Source of the DNA: Massilia sp. BSC265
GTDB taxonomy: Bacteria; Pseudomonadota; Gammaproteobacteria; Burkholderiales; Burkholderiaceae_D
Direction: 5' to 3'
Assembly: GCF_000740675.1 (NCBI RefSeq)
Contig: NZ_JPXI01000037.1
Span: forward strand, 124,001-188,000
DNA length: 64,000 nt
The notes below the pieces were generated by a model. That model was given only the letters and a program-made list of their open reading frames with translations, did no database searches and was not told where the DNA came from. This document shows, piece after piece, positions 37,901 through 45,915 of this stretch; the stretch's first letter is position 1; every line of letters begins with the position of its first letter. The translations under genes and the position numbers were made by a program.

Positions 37901-38161
37901 TTCGCGCGCTCGCCGGGCACCGCCAATACCTGGGACAACGTGGCCTTCATCGAATGCAGTGTCGGCCCGCACATCGCCGCGGATGCCTGGTACCGCAAGC
38001 CGGCACCGAATCCGCTCGAAGGCGGCTGGCGCGAATACGGCAACCGTTCGGAAGACGGACAGCCGCGCAGCTATGGCGGCTTCCAGATGGATCGCGCCCA
38101 GGCCGAACGCCTGTCGACCCGCGCCGCGGTGTTCGCGGGCCGCGGCTGGAACCCGCAGTGA
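34943..38161 (+). CDS. Pectate lyase (PL1) - Ig-like linker - pectin methylesterase (CE8) fusion
   Basis: 1072 aa from GTG 34943, overlapping the upstream stop. Signal peptide (about 1-22). PL1 domain about 50-395: VWIDHNSF (189-196), LIGSSD, and the catalytic-Arg segment RAPRVRYGQVH (274-284). Residues about 400-735 hold beta-rich repeats, including a bacterial Ig-like segment (HPANGERGVPPDTPLRLVF). CE8 about 750-1072: DFRTVQAALDHA, EQDTLQLHGYAWFY with D898 and GNVDFVWGNN with D918 as catalytic acids, then WREYGN. It can remove methyl esters and cleave the resulting pectate in one polypeptide, extracellularly. PL1-CE8 pairs are known as fusions, but a full-length one of this size is noteworthy. 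Confidence 0.92.
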   Translation: MKAPFTPLFALAGLAAAGTLAAPAAPPPFRPATVAVPIPTAERQHAPFDGWAAQEGGTRGGALASPAHVYTVRDRAQLLAALTAPAPARIVRVAASIDMSEGRTFSNSDDQAKRGTVHIPSNTTLIGVAPGAGFINGSLAVANVSQVVIRNLALRNPCDVAPRWDAKDGPKGNWNSLFDAITVSNAHHVWIDHNSFTDAPSTDDKHPVENGKLKQCHDGALDINQASDFVSVTYNHFALHEKNLLIGSSDRATGDQGHLRVTLKGNLFEHVAERAPRVRYGQVHLLNNYYVGDRKHPTYAHGYSVGVAHASRIISDANAFDIAGAATCRQVVRDPGASPGIFSDKGSLLNGQALEDCPYGGDPGWRVPYGFSALPAGEVARHVREHAGPRPLEAGADGYAEARFVPVAGSPFLLRARQDANGDWQGASLQLTDDRKVWVVDLLESRAGEVKRIKQVRRNASLPGVPVVLRYAAEPGPQGNLLNVSVDGDRATWLVAPPIPAAQPVSWDAGANALLDLRGGPAGTPPQRVTVHVGADRIALQAGDTPETVRVGSVSGNARITAVSSDPRIVGAEAAGGVLRLAPQAEGRTTVTVRSLDDPWAQAVFTVDVGASFAAPGGATLPASATAHPANGERGVPPDTPLRLVFAEEPVLTGEGSVRIYRKRSKEKDGALVAVIRPGETIIALAPQGRRRQVRQHPITVQGKELRVRMPQLLEYGVDYEAVIDSRLVRVAGFKGARWSFRTTPFKPVGDSVTVDAVGRADFRTVQAALDHAMSLPRDKAVTVNVRDGVYPELLYLRDKDNVTLRGQSIDATIIRAANSETRNPGSGSGQPDGTAGIDGGRAQFLAQEVDLLEIRDIALHNSTRRSDGHSAQAETIFFRSEQGRLVARNAHFISEQDTLQLHGYAWFYKSLIEGNVDFVWGNNRAALFEESELRTVGDSANPQSGGYIVQARTVGKDDPGFVFLRSRLTRGPGPAGNLPPDGATYFARSPGTANTWDNVAFIECSVGPHIAADAWYRKPAPNPLEGGWREYGNRSEDGQPRSYGGFQMDRAQAERLSTRAAVFAGRGWNPQ

Positions 38162-38204
38162 CGAGCATCCCCGCGGCCCGTAGGTGTAAAGGATCGCACC
38201 GCGC

Positions 38205-38253
38205 TTGACAGTGCCGTTTACAGGCGTAATCATCTTTGAGATTACAAAAGTAA
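38205..38253 (+). promoter_or_regulatory. BlaI-type operator pair and promoter of the orphan blaI-like gene
   Basis: TTAC-AGGC-GTAA (38218-38229) and TTAC-AAAA-GTAA (38242-38253) lie 24 bases apart and are nested in a larger inverted repeat (GACAGTGCC against GGCACTGTC). TTGACA (38205-38210) with TAATCA 16 bases on could be the promoter that they overlap. Confidence 0.6.
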
Positions 38254-38264
38254 ATGGCACTGTC

Positions 38265-38687
38265 ATGTCGAGTACCCCAGCAATCAATATCAGCGACGCC
38301 GAGTCGCACGTCATGGAGGTGCTGTGGCGCGCCCCAGGCCCGGTGGTGGCCGAACAGGTCGTCGTCGCGCTTTCCGAGAGCCAGCACTGGCAAACCGCCA
38401 CCGTCAAGACCCTGCTCAACCGCCTGCTCAAGAAGGGCGCGATTGCCGCCCAAAAGGATGGGCGGCGCTTCCTCTACACCGCGGTGCTGCCGCGCCAAGC
38501 CTGGGTGGCGCGCGAAAGCGAAAGCCTGCTGCAGCGCCTGTTCGGCGGTCGCGTCGCGCCGCTGGTCGCGCAGCTCGGCAAACAGGACAAGCTGTCGCCC
38601 ACGGACATCCGGGAATTGCGCGAGCTGCTCGACAGTCTGGATGACGATCAAAAAGCACAGTCGCAAGCGGCATTACCACACTGTTGA
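38265..38687 (+). CDS. BlaI/MecI/CopY-family repressor, orphan
   Basis: 140 aa from ATG 38265. The winged helix INISDAESHVMEVLWRAPGPVVAEQVVVALSE and TVKTLLNRLLKKGAIAAQKDGRRFLYTAVL is typical, and the C-terminal helix (ESLLQRLFGGRVAPLVAQL) should dimerise. The family usually controls an adjacent BlaR1/MecR1-like M56 protease-sensor, but none lies next to it. It is preceded by two TTAC-N4-GTAA boxes, so autorepression is likely. It sits between two pectin operons with no clear link to them. Confidence 0.9.
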   Translation: MSSTPAINISDAESHVMEVLWRAPGPVVAEQVVVALSESQHWQTATVKTLLNRLLKKGAIAAQKDGRRFLYTAVLPRQAWVARESESLLQRLFGGRVAPLVAQLGKQDKLSPTDIRELRELLDSLDDDQKAQSQAALPHC

Positions 38688-38694
38688 CTTATAA

Positions 38695-38761
38695 TTGGTT
38701 GGTCCACTTGCAACATTACCCGCACCAAACTAAGATTCGCTGTTTGGCATCGGCCAACCAA
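38695..38761. promoter_or_regulatory. Two operator-like boxes upstream of the second GntR gene
   Basis: TTGGTTGGTCCA (38695-38706) and its near mirror CGGCCAACCAA (38751-38761) resemble the TTGGTCNGRCCAA box seen in the pectin promoters. They suggest autoregulation of the FadR-type gene that starts at 38781. Confidence 0.5.
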
Positions 38762-38780
38762 TATTACGACGGACCCATCG

Positions 38781-39479
38781 ATGAAAAAAACCGCTGCGCT
38801 GAACGACAACAGCGTCAACGAGCCACGGCTGTACCGGGTGGTCTCGGCCAAGATCGAGGAGCTGATCCGCGCCGAAAACATCCGCCCGGGCGAGCGCCTG
38901 CCGGCCGAACGCGAGCTGGCTACCAAGCTCGGCGTCAGCCGCACCTCGCTGCGTGAGGCCCTGATCGCCCTGGAACTGGGTGGCACGGTCGAGGTGCGCG
39001 GCGGCTCGGGGGTCTACGTCAGCGAACAGCCTAAGGCGCAGGCCGAGGTGCCCACGGCCGGTCCCGGTCCCTTCGAAGTGCTGGCCGCGCGCCGCCTGAT
39101 CGAAGTCGAGGTCGCGGCGCTGGCCGCCAAGCATGCCAGCGACTCGGCCATCGACGCCATCCTGCGCGCGGTCGAAGAGATGGAGCAGCACCACGAAGAC
39201 CGCAGCGGCAACGAATCGGCCGACCGCAACTTCCACCTGGCGATCGCGCGCGCCACCGGCAACAGCGCGATGGTCGGCGTGATCGAGTACCTGTGGAGCC
39301 AGCGCGGCTCGCTCTGGCACAAGCTGAAGGAGCATTTCCAGACCGAGGAACTGCGCCAGCAGACCCTGATCGACCACCGCAACATCTTCGCCGCCATCGC
39401 CTCGCACGATGTGGCCGGCGCCCGCACCGCCATGCGCGCCCACCTCGACCGCGTCACCCGCACCTTCTCGCGCGGCTGA
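38781..39479 (+). CDS. FadR-type GntR regulator (FCD), likely controller of the pectin operons
   Basis: 232 aa. Winged helix about residues 18-80 (PGERLPAERELATKLGVSRTSLREALIALELGGTVEVRGGSGVYV) and FCD helical domain about 95-225 with SADRNFHLAIARATGNSAM and DHRNIFAAIASHDVAGARTAMRAHLDRV. FadR-group proteins such as PdhR, LldR and ExuR/UxuR bind TTGGTNNNACCAA boxes; boxes of that kind lie upstream of this gene and of several pectin transcription units here. It sits between the pectate lyase fusion and the first TonB receptor. Inference: repressor released by a galacturonate-derived acid. Confidence 0.9.
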   Translation: MKKTAALNDNSVNEPRLYRVVSAKIEELIRAENIRPGERLPAERELATKLGVSRTSLREALIALELGGTVEVRGGSGVYVSEQPKAQAEVPTAGPGPFEVLAARRLIEVEVAALAAKHASDSAIDAILRAVEEMEQHHEDRSGNESADRNFHLAIARATGNSAMVGVIEYLWSQRGSLWHKLKEHFQTEELRQQTLIDHRNIFAAIASHDVAGARTAMRAHLDRVTRTFSRG

Positions 39480-39904
39480 TCCCTCCATCAGGCCCGGGCC
39501 TGGCCCCTGGCCCGCCGGGCCTGCTCTCGCTTCCTGCTCTCTCTTCCGTTGCCTCGGGGCCGCTTGCCCCGGGCCCACCGTCCCTTGTGCGTCAAGCTTA
39601 TCCTTCCGCCAATTGGTCTGGCCGCCTACAATTGTAATGACACCAATAAAATAAGTGGCACGTCCAGATTGCGAAAGCGGCCAGACCAAAGTAGAATCGC
39701 CAGCAAGCCAATGATTGCTGAGTCCCCCGTTCGCCTTCGTCTCAAGTCAAGGCCCTCCGCGGACAACAGCGCTGTGCATTGGTCGGCAGTGACCTCGGCC
39801 GGCAGGCTTCGTCACCACCGCGCGGATACCCGTCGTATCCATTCGCGCGATCCAGGGAGACAACTGGACGCACCCGATTTGAGCAGTTGAGCAGGAGACT
39901 TGCA
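39480..39904. other. Long control region upstream of TonB receptor 1
   Basis: 425 bases without a gene. A GC-rich stretch with the hairpin CGGGGC...GCCCCG (near 39556-39572) could end the GntR transcript. Two operator boxes and a promoter follow (39613-39697), leaving an untranslated leader of about 200 bases ahead of GTG 39905. No riboswitch I recognise is seen in the leader. Confidence 0.5.
39613..39697 (+). promoter_or_regulatory. Promoter with two operator boxes, upstream of TonB receptor 1
   Basis: TTGGTCTGGCCGC (39613-39625) recurs as its exact reverse complement GCGGCCAGACCAA (39677-39689). The second lies in the 17-base spacer between -35 TTGCGA (39669-39674) and -10 TAGAAT (39692-39697). 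Two boxes about 64 bases apart could allow looping. Confidence 0.75.
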
Positions 39905-42727
39905 GTGAAACACCAACAAATCACCGGGCCACGCCTGGCCGAACCGCGCTTCCTTCTGTCGGCAATCACTGCCGCAGTCCTGACCATGACGAACACCGCT
40001 GCGGCGCAGGAAGCGCCGATGCAGCGTGTCGAAGTCACGGGTTCCTCGATCAAGCGCCTCGCTACCGAGAACGCACTGCCGCTGACCACCTACAAGGCGG
40101 AAGAGCTGACCAACCAGGGCCTGACCACGATGACGGAAGTCGCGGTCGCCCTGACCGTCGCCGCCACCAACGAGCCGGTCGGCGGCGGTGGCGGCGGCAC
40201 CATGATCAACATGCGCGGCCTGAACACCAACCGTACGCTGGTCCTGCTGAACGGCCGCCGCCTGGCCAACGAGGCACTGGGCGCCAGCTCGGTCAACGTC
40301 GACGTGATCCCGATGGCCGCCATCGAGCGCGTCGAAGTCCTGCGCGACGGCGCATCGGCCCTGTACGGCACCGATGCGATCGCCGGCGTGGTCAACTTCA
40401 TCACCAAGAAATCGGTCAAGGACGTGACCGTCCACGCCAGCACGGTGCAGCCTGAAAAATCCGGTGGCGGCGACCAGAAGCGCGTGACCCTCATCGCCGG
40501 CAAGGGCGACATGGCGACCGACGGCTGGAACGTCTATACCGCGTTCAGTGCCCAGCGCCGCGAGTCGCTGATGCAGAAGGACCGCCCGAACATCTGGGAT
40601 CCGGTGAAGCTGGCTGCGCTCGGCGGCACCCCGTTCACCTCGAACACCTCGGGCGGCTCGGCATCGCCTGCGAACTTCACCATCTACCGCAACGGCCGCT
40701 CCGCCAACATCACCGGCAACCCGTATTTCGCTTCCGGCTGCGTTGCGCCGGGCCTGCCCCAGACCACGGTGCCCTCGACCCGCACCAACGCCAACGGCGG
40801 CAAGACCTGCATCACCGACCCGACCATCTACCCGCAGCTGCTGCCGGAAAACCAGCAGGTCACCCTGTTCACCAAGGGCAGCCTGGCCCATGGCGACGGC
40901 AGCGTGCTGTCGGTGGAACTGAACCTGTCGCGCTCGTACATCGACGCCATCAGCCCGCCGCAGCCCTTCGGTGCGAACACGAACTATGACGTCCTGACCG
41001 CCTCGCGCAGGCCGTTGATGATCACCAGGGCGAGCAAGTGGTACCCGGGCGGCAGCGGCGGCGTGCCTGCCGTGGCCGGCCTGAACGGCGAAGACCTGGC
41101 GCTGACCTGGAGCCTGGACGAGCTGGGCGCAGCCAAGCTGCACGATGTGCAGAAAAATGCCCGCCTGGTCGTTGCCGACGAAGGCCAATTCAAGAGCTGG
41201 GACTACCGCGTCGGTGCGTCCTACGGCTACAGCCACCGCGACACCGGCTTCAAGGAAAACTTCGTGCGCACGCCGGGCGTGTACGCAGGTGTTGCCAACG
41301 GCATCCTGAACCCGTTCGGTGCGCAGGATGCGGCGGGCCGCGCTTACCTCGAGAGCATCTCGGCCGACGGCGAGGACTTCCGCGTGGCCGACGTGCGCCA
41401 CTACGGTGTCGATTTCAACCTCTCCCGCACCCTGATGGACCTGCCGGGCGGCTCCCTGGGCCTTGCCATCGGCGGCGACTGGCACCGCGAGACCTATGAG
41501 GAAGACGCGCGCATGATCGCCAACGAGGTGGTCTGGCGGGTCTCCGGCTCGCCGGGCAACAACCCGAGCGGCCAGCGCCGCGTCGCCGGCCTGTATGCCG
41601 AACTCGACGCGCCCGTCACGAAAGAGCTGAACCTGAACGTCGCGGTGCGCGGCGACCATTTCAGCGATTTCGGCTCGACCTTCAACCCGAAGGCCAGCTT
41701 CCGCTACCAGCCGATCAAGCAGCTGATGGTGCGCGGCACGGTCAGCACCGGCTTCCGTGCCCCGACCCTGCCTGAACTGTACGGCGTGCCGCGCACGTTG
41801 ACGCCGTCGACCTCGAGCTGGGACGATCCGCTGCTGTGCCCGAGCCGGACCCCGAACGTGGCCGGCTCCGGCACCCTGACGACCGACCCGCGCTTCGCCG
41901 GCCTGGGTCTCGACGCCGAGCGCGTCTGCAACACGCGCCTGACCACGCTCGTCGGCGCCAACCCGGACCTGCAGCCGGAAAAGTCGAAGACCTACACCGT
42001 CGGTTTCGTGATCGAACCGGTCAAGAACCTCGTTGCCACCGTCGACTTCTGGAAGATCGACATGAAGGGCACGATCGCCCAGATCAACGAAGATTCGATC
42101 TTCAACAACCTGGCGCGCTACCAGGACCTGTTCGTGCGTAACCCCGACGGCACGCTGCAGTACATCCAGAAGACGCGCCTGAACATGGGCGGCCTGAAGA
42201 CCCAGGGTATCGACCTCAGCCTGGACTACTCGTTCCCGACCAAGAACTGGGGTCGCTTCGGCTTCTCGATGGACGGCACCTACACCGACAAGTACGAAGG
42301 CCAGAACGACGTCGGCAGCCCGTGGGTCGACAGCGTCGGCAGGATCGGCGCCCTGTCCACCGGTTCCACCTCGGCCAACACCTACATCTTCAAGTGGAAG
42401 CACCAGGCGCGCGTGAACTGGAACTATGGTCCGTTCTTCGCCCAGCTGACGCAGCAGTACTCGTCGACCTACGAAGACACCAACGCACTGCCGACCCAGC
42501 AGCCGGGCCAGCCGTTCTACAACGTGATCGCGCCGTACCGCGTGTACAACCTGTCGACGACTTACAAGTTCTCGAAGAAGTTCAAGGTCGGCCTCGGCGT
42601 GAACAACCTGTTCGACACCGATCCGCCGCTGTCGAACCAGCGCCTGTCTTCGCGCGTCGTGTTCGCGCAAAACATCGCCAAGCCGATCGGCCGTGCCTTC
42701 ACGGCGCGCGCGGACTACACGTTCTAA
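39905..42727 (+). CDS. TonB-dependent outer-membrane receptor, pectin region (1)
   Basis: 940 aa from GTG 39905 with AGGAGA upstream. Signal peptide ending near NTAAAQE, then the plug domain (about 40-160) with VEVTGSSIKRL, NMRGLNTNRTLVLLNGRRL and VEVLRDGASALYGTDAIAGVVNF, then a 22-strand-type barrel ending in the aromatic C-terminus ARADYTF. It should import oligosaccharides or other ligands across the outer membrane with TonB energy. Between a FadR-type regulator and a pectate lyase-polygalacturonase operon, it most likely takes up oligogalacturonides. Related to the large sugar-type receptors common in Xanthomonas and Caulobacter. Confidence 0.93.
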   Translation: MKHQQITGPRLAEPRFLLSAITAAVLTMTNTAAAQEAPMQRVEVTGSSIKRLATENALPLTTYKAEELTNQGLTTMTEVAVALTVAATNEPVGGGGGGTMINMRGLNTNRTLVLLNGRRLANEALGASSVNVDVIPMAAIERVEVLRDGASALYGTDAIAGVVNFITKKSVKDVTVHASTVQPEKSGGGDQKRVTLIAGKGDMATDGWNVYTAFSAQRRESLMQKDRPNIWDPVKLAALGGTPFTSNTSGGSASPANFTIYRNGRSANITGNPYFASGCVAPGLPQTTVPSTRTNANGGKTCITDPTIYPQLLPENQQVTLFTKGSLAHGDGSVLSVELNLSRSYIDAISPPQPFGANTNYDVLTASRRPLMITRASKWYPGGSGGVPAVAGLNGEDLALTWSLDELGAAKLHDVQKNARLVVADEGQFKSWDYRVGASYGYSHRDTGFKENFVRTPGVYAGVANGILNPFGAQDAAGRAYLESISADGEDFRVADVRHYGVDFNLSRTLMDLPGGSLGLAIGGDWHRETYEEDARMIANEVVWRVSGSPGNNPSGQRRVAGLYAELDAPVTKELNLNVAVRGDHFSDFGSTFNPKASFRYQPIKQLMVRGTVSTGFRAPTLPELYGVPRTLTPSTSSWDDPLLCPSRTPNVAGSGTLTTDPRFAGLGLDAERVCNTRLTTLVGANPDLQPEKSKTYTVGFVIEPVKNLVATVDFWKIDMKGTIAQINEDSIFNNLARYQDLFVRNPDGTLQYIQKTRLNMGGLKTQGIDLSLDYSFPTKNWGRFGFSMDGTYTDKYEGQNDVGSPWVDSVGRIGALSTGSTSANTYIFKWKHQARVNWNYGPFFAQLTQQYSSTYEDTNALPTQQPGQPFYNVIAPYRVYNLSTTYKFSKKFKVGLGVNNLFDTDPPLSNQRLSSRVVFAQNIAKPIGRAFTARADYTF

Positions 42728-42750
42728 GCGTCTTTTAGAGCGTAACCAAC

Positions 42751-42781
42751 GCAGGGCGGACGAGGACCTCGTCCGCCCTGC
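42751..42781. repeat. Dispersed palindrome family, copy 3, also terminator-like
   Basis: Arms GCAGGGCGGACGAGG and CCTCGTCCGCCCTGC flank a single A, a near-perfect 31-base palindrome. It lies 24 bases after the TonB receptor stop, so it may limit read-through into the pectate lyase gene. Confidence 0.65.
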
Positions 42782-42833
42782 GCACATTCACCCCACGCGG
42801 TGCGCCGGCGTGCCGCCAACGCGAGCGATCTCC

Positions 42834-43973
42834 ATGAAGCATCTTCCTCTTGCCCTGATCCTGTCGGGTGCCCTGGCGGGCCATGCGCTCGCGGCTTCTC
42901 CGGATTTTTCCATTTACCAGGTCGCACCTCCGGACGGCTGGGCGGCGCAGGCGGGCGGCACCCGCGGCGGCGCCGATGCCCCTGCCGCCAACGTCTTCAC
43001 CGTCACCAACGCCGCGCAACTGCGCAAAGCGCTCGGCAAGGGCATCCAGGGCAGCCGGATCGTGCAGGTGGATGGCATCATCGACATGAGCGAAGGCCGC
43101 CCCTATGTCGGCAAGGCAGACCAGGCCAAGCGCGGACAGGTATCGCTCCCCGCCAATACCACGCTGGTCGGCCTGGGTTCGCATGCAGGCTTCATCAATG
43201 CGCACCTGAAGGTGTCAAAGGTCTCGCAGGTCATCATCCGCAACCTCAAGCTGCGCAACCCCTGCGATGTCGAACCCGCATGGGACCCGCGAGACGGCGA
43301 TGAAGGCAACTGGAACGCCGAGTTCGACGGCGTCTCCATCGTCGCCTCGCACCACGTCTGGGTCGACCGCAACAGCTTTACCGACGCGCCAGTCACGGAC
43401 GACACGCTGCCGGTCGAAAACGGCAAGACCAGGCAGTGCCACGACGGCTCGCTCGACATCCGCGAGGGCAGCGACTACGTGACCGTCTCGTACAACCATT
43501 TCGCGCTGCACGCCAAGAACATGCTGATCGGCGCCAGCGACCAGGCCATGGAGGATGCCGGCCGCCTGCGCGTCACCATCAGCAACAACCTGTTCGAGCA
43601 TATCGCCAGCCGCTCGCCGCGCGTGCGCTTCGGCCAGGTCCACCTCTTCAATAACTACTACGTCGGCGACCGCAAGCATCCGATCTATCGCCACGGCTAC
43701 AGCGTCGGCGTCGCCAAGCACGCGCGCATCGTCTCGCATGCGAATGCCTTCGAGATCGCGGGTAGCCGCTCCTGCCTCGATGCCGTGCGCCCGTTCGCCA
43801 CAGGTGCGGATGCCGGCAGCTTCCTGGATACCGGCTCGCTGCTGAACGGCGCGCCGCTGGCGCCCTGCGGCGCCGCAGAATTGCCATCCTGGACCGTACC
43901 CTACCCCTTCAACCCGCTCCCGGCCGATGCCGTGCCCGCCCATGTGCGTGCGCATGCCGGCGCCGGCAAATAA
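42834..43973 (+). CDS. Secreted pectate lyase, PL1
   Basis: 379 aa from ATG 42834; signal peptide with cleavage near GHALAAS. PL1 beta-helix with GWAAQAGGTRGGADAP start, CDVEPAWDPRDGDEGNWNAEFDG (conserved Asp pair), LIGASD and the catalytic-Arg segment RSPRVRFGQVH (near 255-266). The usual vWIDH signature is VWVDR here (about residue 175), while the fusion protein at 34943 keeps VWIDH. It should cleave polygalacturonate by beta-elimination with Ca2+. It is closely similar to the PL1 half of that fusion, and 11 bases separate it from the polygalacturonase gene downstream. Confidence 0.92.
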   Translation: MKHLPLALILSGALAGHALAASPDFSIYQVAPPDGWAAQAGGTRGGADAPAANVFTVTNAAQLRKALGKGIQGSRIVQVDGIIDMSEGRPYVGKADQAKRGQVSLPANTTLVGLGSHAGFINAHLKVSKVSQVIIRNLKLRNPCDVEPAWDPRDGDEGNWNAEFDGVSIVASHHVWVDRNSFTDAPVTDDTLPVENGKTRQCHDGSLDIREGSDYVTVSYNHFALHAKNMLIGASDQAMEDAGRLRVTISNNLFEHIASRSPRVRFGQVHLFNNYYVGDRKHPIYRHGYSVGVAKHARIVSHANAFEIAGSRSCLDAVRPFATGADAGSFLDTGSLLNGAPLAPCGAAELPSWTVPYPFNPLPADAVPAHVRAHAGAGK

Positions 43974-43984
43974 AAGGAAACATC

Positions 43985-45826
43985 ATGAAAACGCGACACA
44001 TCAATCCGCAACGCCGCTCGCTGCTGCATGCTGCTTCGGCCTCGGTGGCAGGCATGGCCGTAGGACCGGCACTCGCCGCAAGCGGAGGGAAGACGGCGGC
44101 ACAAAACGACCCCTGGGCGCGCGCCCGAAGCATCGTCGAGCAGTTCAGGAAGCCGCTCGGCTTTCCCAAGCGCGACTTCCTGATCACCGCTTATGGCGCC
44201 GAACCCTGCGAGGCGGTCATGGTGACCGGTTATGTGGCCGACCACGAAGAGGGCAAGGTCGGCACCCCGGCGCCGGGCGCCAAGGACTGCTATGCCGCGA
44301 TCGCGGCGGCCATCGCGGCGTGCAGCGCGGCGGGCGGCGGCCGGGTCCTGATCCCGGCCGGTAACTGGCTGGTGAAGGGCCCGATCGTCCTGAAGTCGAA
44401 CGTCAACGTGCACCTGGCCAAGGGCGCCCACGTCTACTTCAGCAACGATCCGGAAGACTTCGCCAAATACGGCGACTATGACTGCGGTCCGAACGGCAAG
44501 CTGGTGATCTCGCGCTGGCAGAGCAACGACTGCCTGAACTATTCGCCGATGGTCTACGCCTACGGCCAGACCAACATCGCCCTCACCGGCGAAGACTGGA
44601 CCAGCATCCTGGACGGACAGGGCGGCGTGCCGCGCGCCGACGGCGAGACCTGGTGGGACTGGAAGGGCAAGCGCAAAGGCGTGGCAGGAAAGATCCCGAA
44701 CCTGCAGCGCACGCAGATCGCCGTGAACCCGCTCAATCCGACCTCGATCCGGGCGGTCGCCCCGCACCTGAATGACGCGCAGGTCGCCCTCATGGAGGGC
44801 AAGAACGACAAGTGGCGCACCGACGAAGCCTACCTGCCGACCCTGTCGGAAGCGGGCGTTCCGGCCGCCAAGCGCGTGTTCGGCCGCGGCCACTACCTGC
44901 GCCCCTGCATGGTCGAATTCATCGGCTGCACCAACGTGCTGCTGCAGGGCTACCAGCTGAACCAGTCGCCGTTCTGGCAGCACCACCCGGTCAACTGCAG
45001 CAAGCTGGAGATCCGCGGCGTGCACATGGACAGCATGGGGCCGAACAGCGACGGCTTCGATCCGGAAGCCTGCAACACCGTGCTGGTCGATGGCTGCACC
45101 TTCAACAGCGGCGACGACTGCATCGCGATCAAGGCCGGCAAGAACCTCGATACCCAGTTCGGCCCAACCCAGAACGTGGTGATCCAGAACTGCGTCATGA
45201 ACAGCGGCCATGGCGGGGTGACCCTGGGCAGCGAGATGGCGGGCGGCATCCAGCACGTGTATGCGCAGGACATCGAGTTCCGCAACACGCATTGGGCGAC
45301 CGACCCGCTCAACACTGCCATCCGCCTGAAGACCAACATGAACCGCGGCGGCTTCCTGCGCCACTTCTACGTGCGCAACGTGACCATGCCCAACGGCGTG
45401 AACCTGAAGCCGCAGTTCTACACCCCGCTCCCGGGCTCGCCGATCCAGCCCAAGTCGGTAGGGGCCGGGGCAGGCGCCGTGATCACCTTCGACTGCGACT
45501 ATGCTCCGAACGCCGACAACGTGCGCACCCGTCCGCCGGTGGTGGAGCACATCCATATCTCGGGCGTCAAGGTGGGCAACGTCGCAACGGAGAACGGCCC
45601 GCGCTCGTGCTACCAGGCGCTGCTGCTGCTCGGTCCGGTCGCCTTCGACTACAACGGCGACAAGCCGGTCGACATCCTGCCGATCCGCGACGTGACCATC
45701 ACCGACTGCGACTTCGGCACCCCGGTGAACGCGGCCCAGCCCTGGTTCATCTACAACGTCCGCAACGTCAAGCTGAGCAAGGTAACCATCGCGGGCAAGG
45801 TCTACAACACCACCCTGCAGGCTTGA
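43985..45826 (+). CDS. Polygalacturonase, GH28 (1)
   Basis: 613 aa with AAAAGGAAAC before ATG 43985. A twin-arginine-like signal (QRRSLLHAASASVAG) suggests Tat or Sec export. GH28 beta-helix with catalytic motifs NSDGFDPE (near 354), GDDCIAIK (near 376), GHGG (near 407) and RLKTN (near 446). It hydrolyses alpha-1,4-galacturonosyl bonds, probably exo-acting given the long N-terminal part (about 60-190). It is co-transcribed with the PL1 gene upstream. A paralogue lies at 56793. Confidence 0.94.
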   Translation: MKTRHINPQRRSLLHAASASVAGMAVGPALAASGGKTAAQNDPWARARSIVEQFRKPLGFPKRDFLITAYGAEPCEAVMVTGYVADHEEGKVGTPAPGAKDCYAAIAAAIAACSAAGGGRVLIPAGNWLVKGPIVLKSNVNVHLAKGAHVYFSNDPEDFAKYGDYDCGPNGKLVISRWQSNDCLNYSPMVYAYGQTNIALTGEDWTSILDGQGGVPRADGETWWDWKGKRKGVAGKIPNLQRTQIAVNPLNPTSIRAVAPHLNDAQVALMEGKNDKWRTDEAYLPTLSEAGVPAAKRVFGRGHYLRPCMVEFIGCTNVLLQGYQLNQSPFWQHHPVNCSKLEIRGVHMDSMGPNSDGFDPEACNTVLVDGCTFNSGDDCIAIKAGKNLDTQFGPTQNVVIQNCVMNSGHGGVTLGSEMAGGIQHVYAQDIEFRNTHWATDPLNTAIRLKTNMNRGGFLRHFYVRNVTMPNGVNLKPQFYTPLPGSPIQPKSVGAGAGAVITFDCDYAPNADNVRTRPPVVEHIHISGVKVGNVATENGPRSCYQALLLLGPVAFDYNGDKPVDILPIRDVTITDCDFGTPVNAAQPWFIYNVRNVKLSKVTIAGKVYNTTLQA

Positions 45827-45858
45827 TGAGCAGGATGAGCTAGGATGTCGGATTTGCG

Positions 45859-45885
45859 GCCCGCCCTCGCATCCCGAGGGCGGGC
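45859..45885 (+). terminator. Terminator-like hairpin after the PL1-GH28 operon
   Basis: Arms GCCCGCCCTCG and CGAGGGCGGGC with a 5-base loop, followed by TTCC and a pyrimidine-rich stretch. It lies 33 bases after the polygalacturonase stop. Confidence 0.7.
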
Positions 45886-45915
45886 TTCCACGCTCTTGTT
45901 CCGACCCTGACACCG

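Noticed and set aside
34676..38431. 1251-codon minus-strand frame across the pectate lyase fusion
   Set aside because: Antisense shadow; the plus strand encodes recognisable PL1 and CE8 domains.
39698..39904. Riboswitch in the leader of TonB receptor 1
   Set aside because: The leader is long, but I could not find a conserved riboswitch core such as a B12 box.
39812..42787. 991-codon minus-strand frame across TonB receptor 1
   Set aside because: Antisense shadow of the receptor gene; low-complexity product rich in Arg, Val, Gly and Ala.
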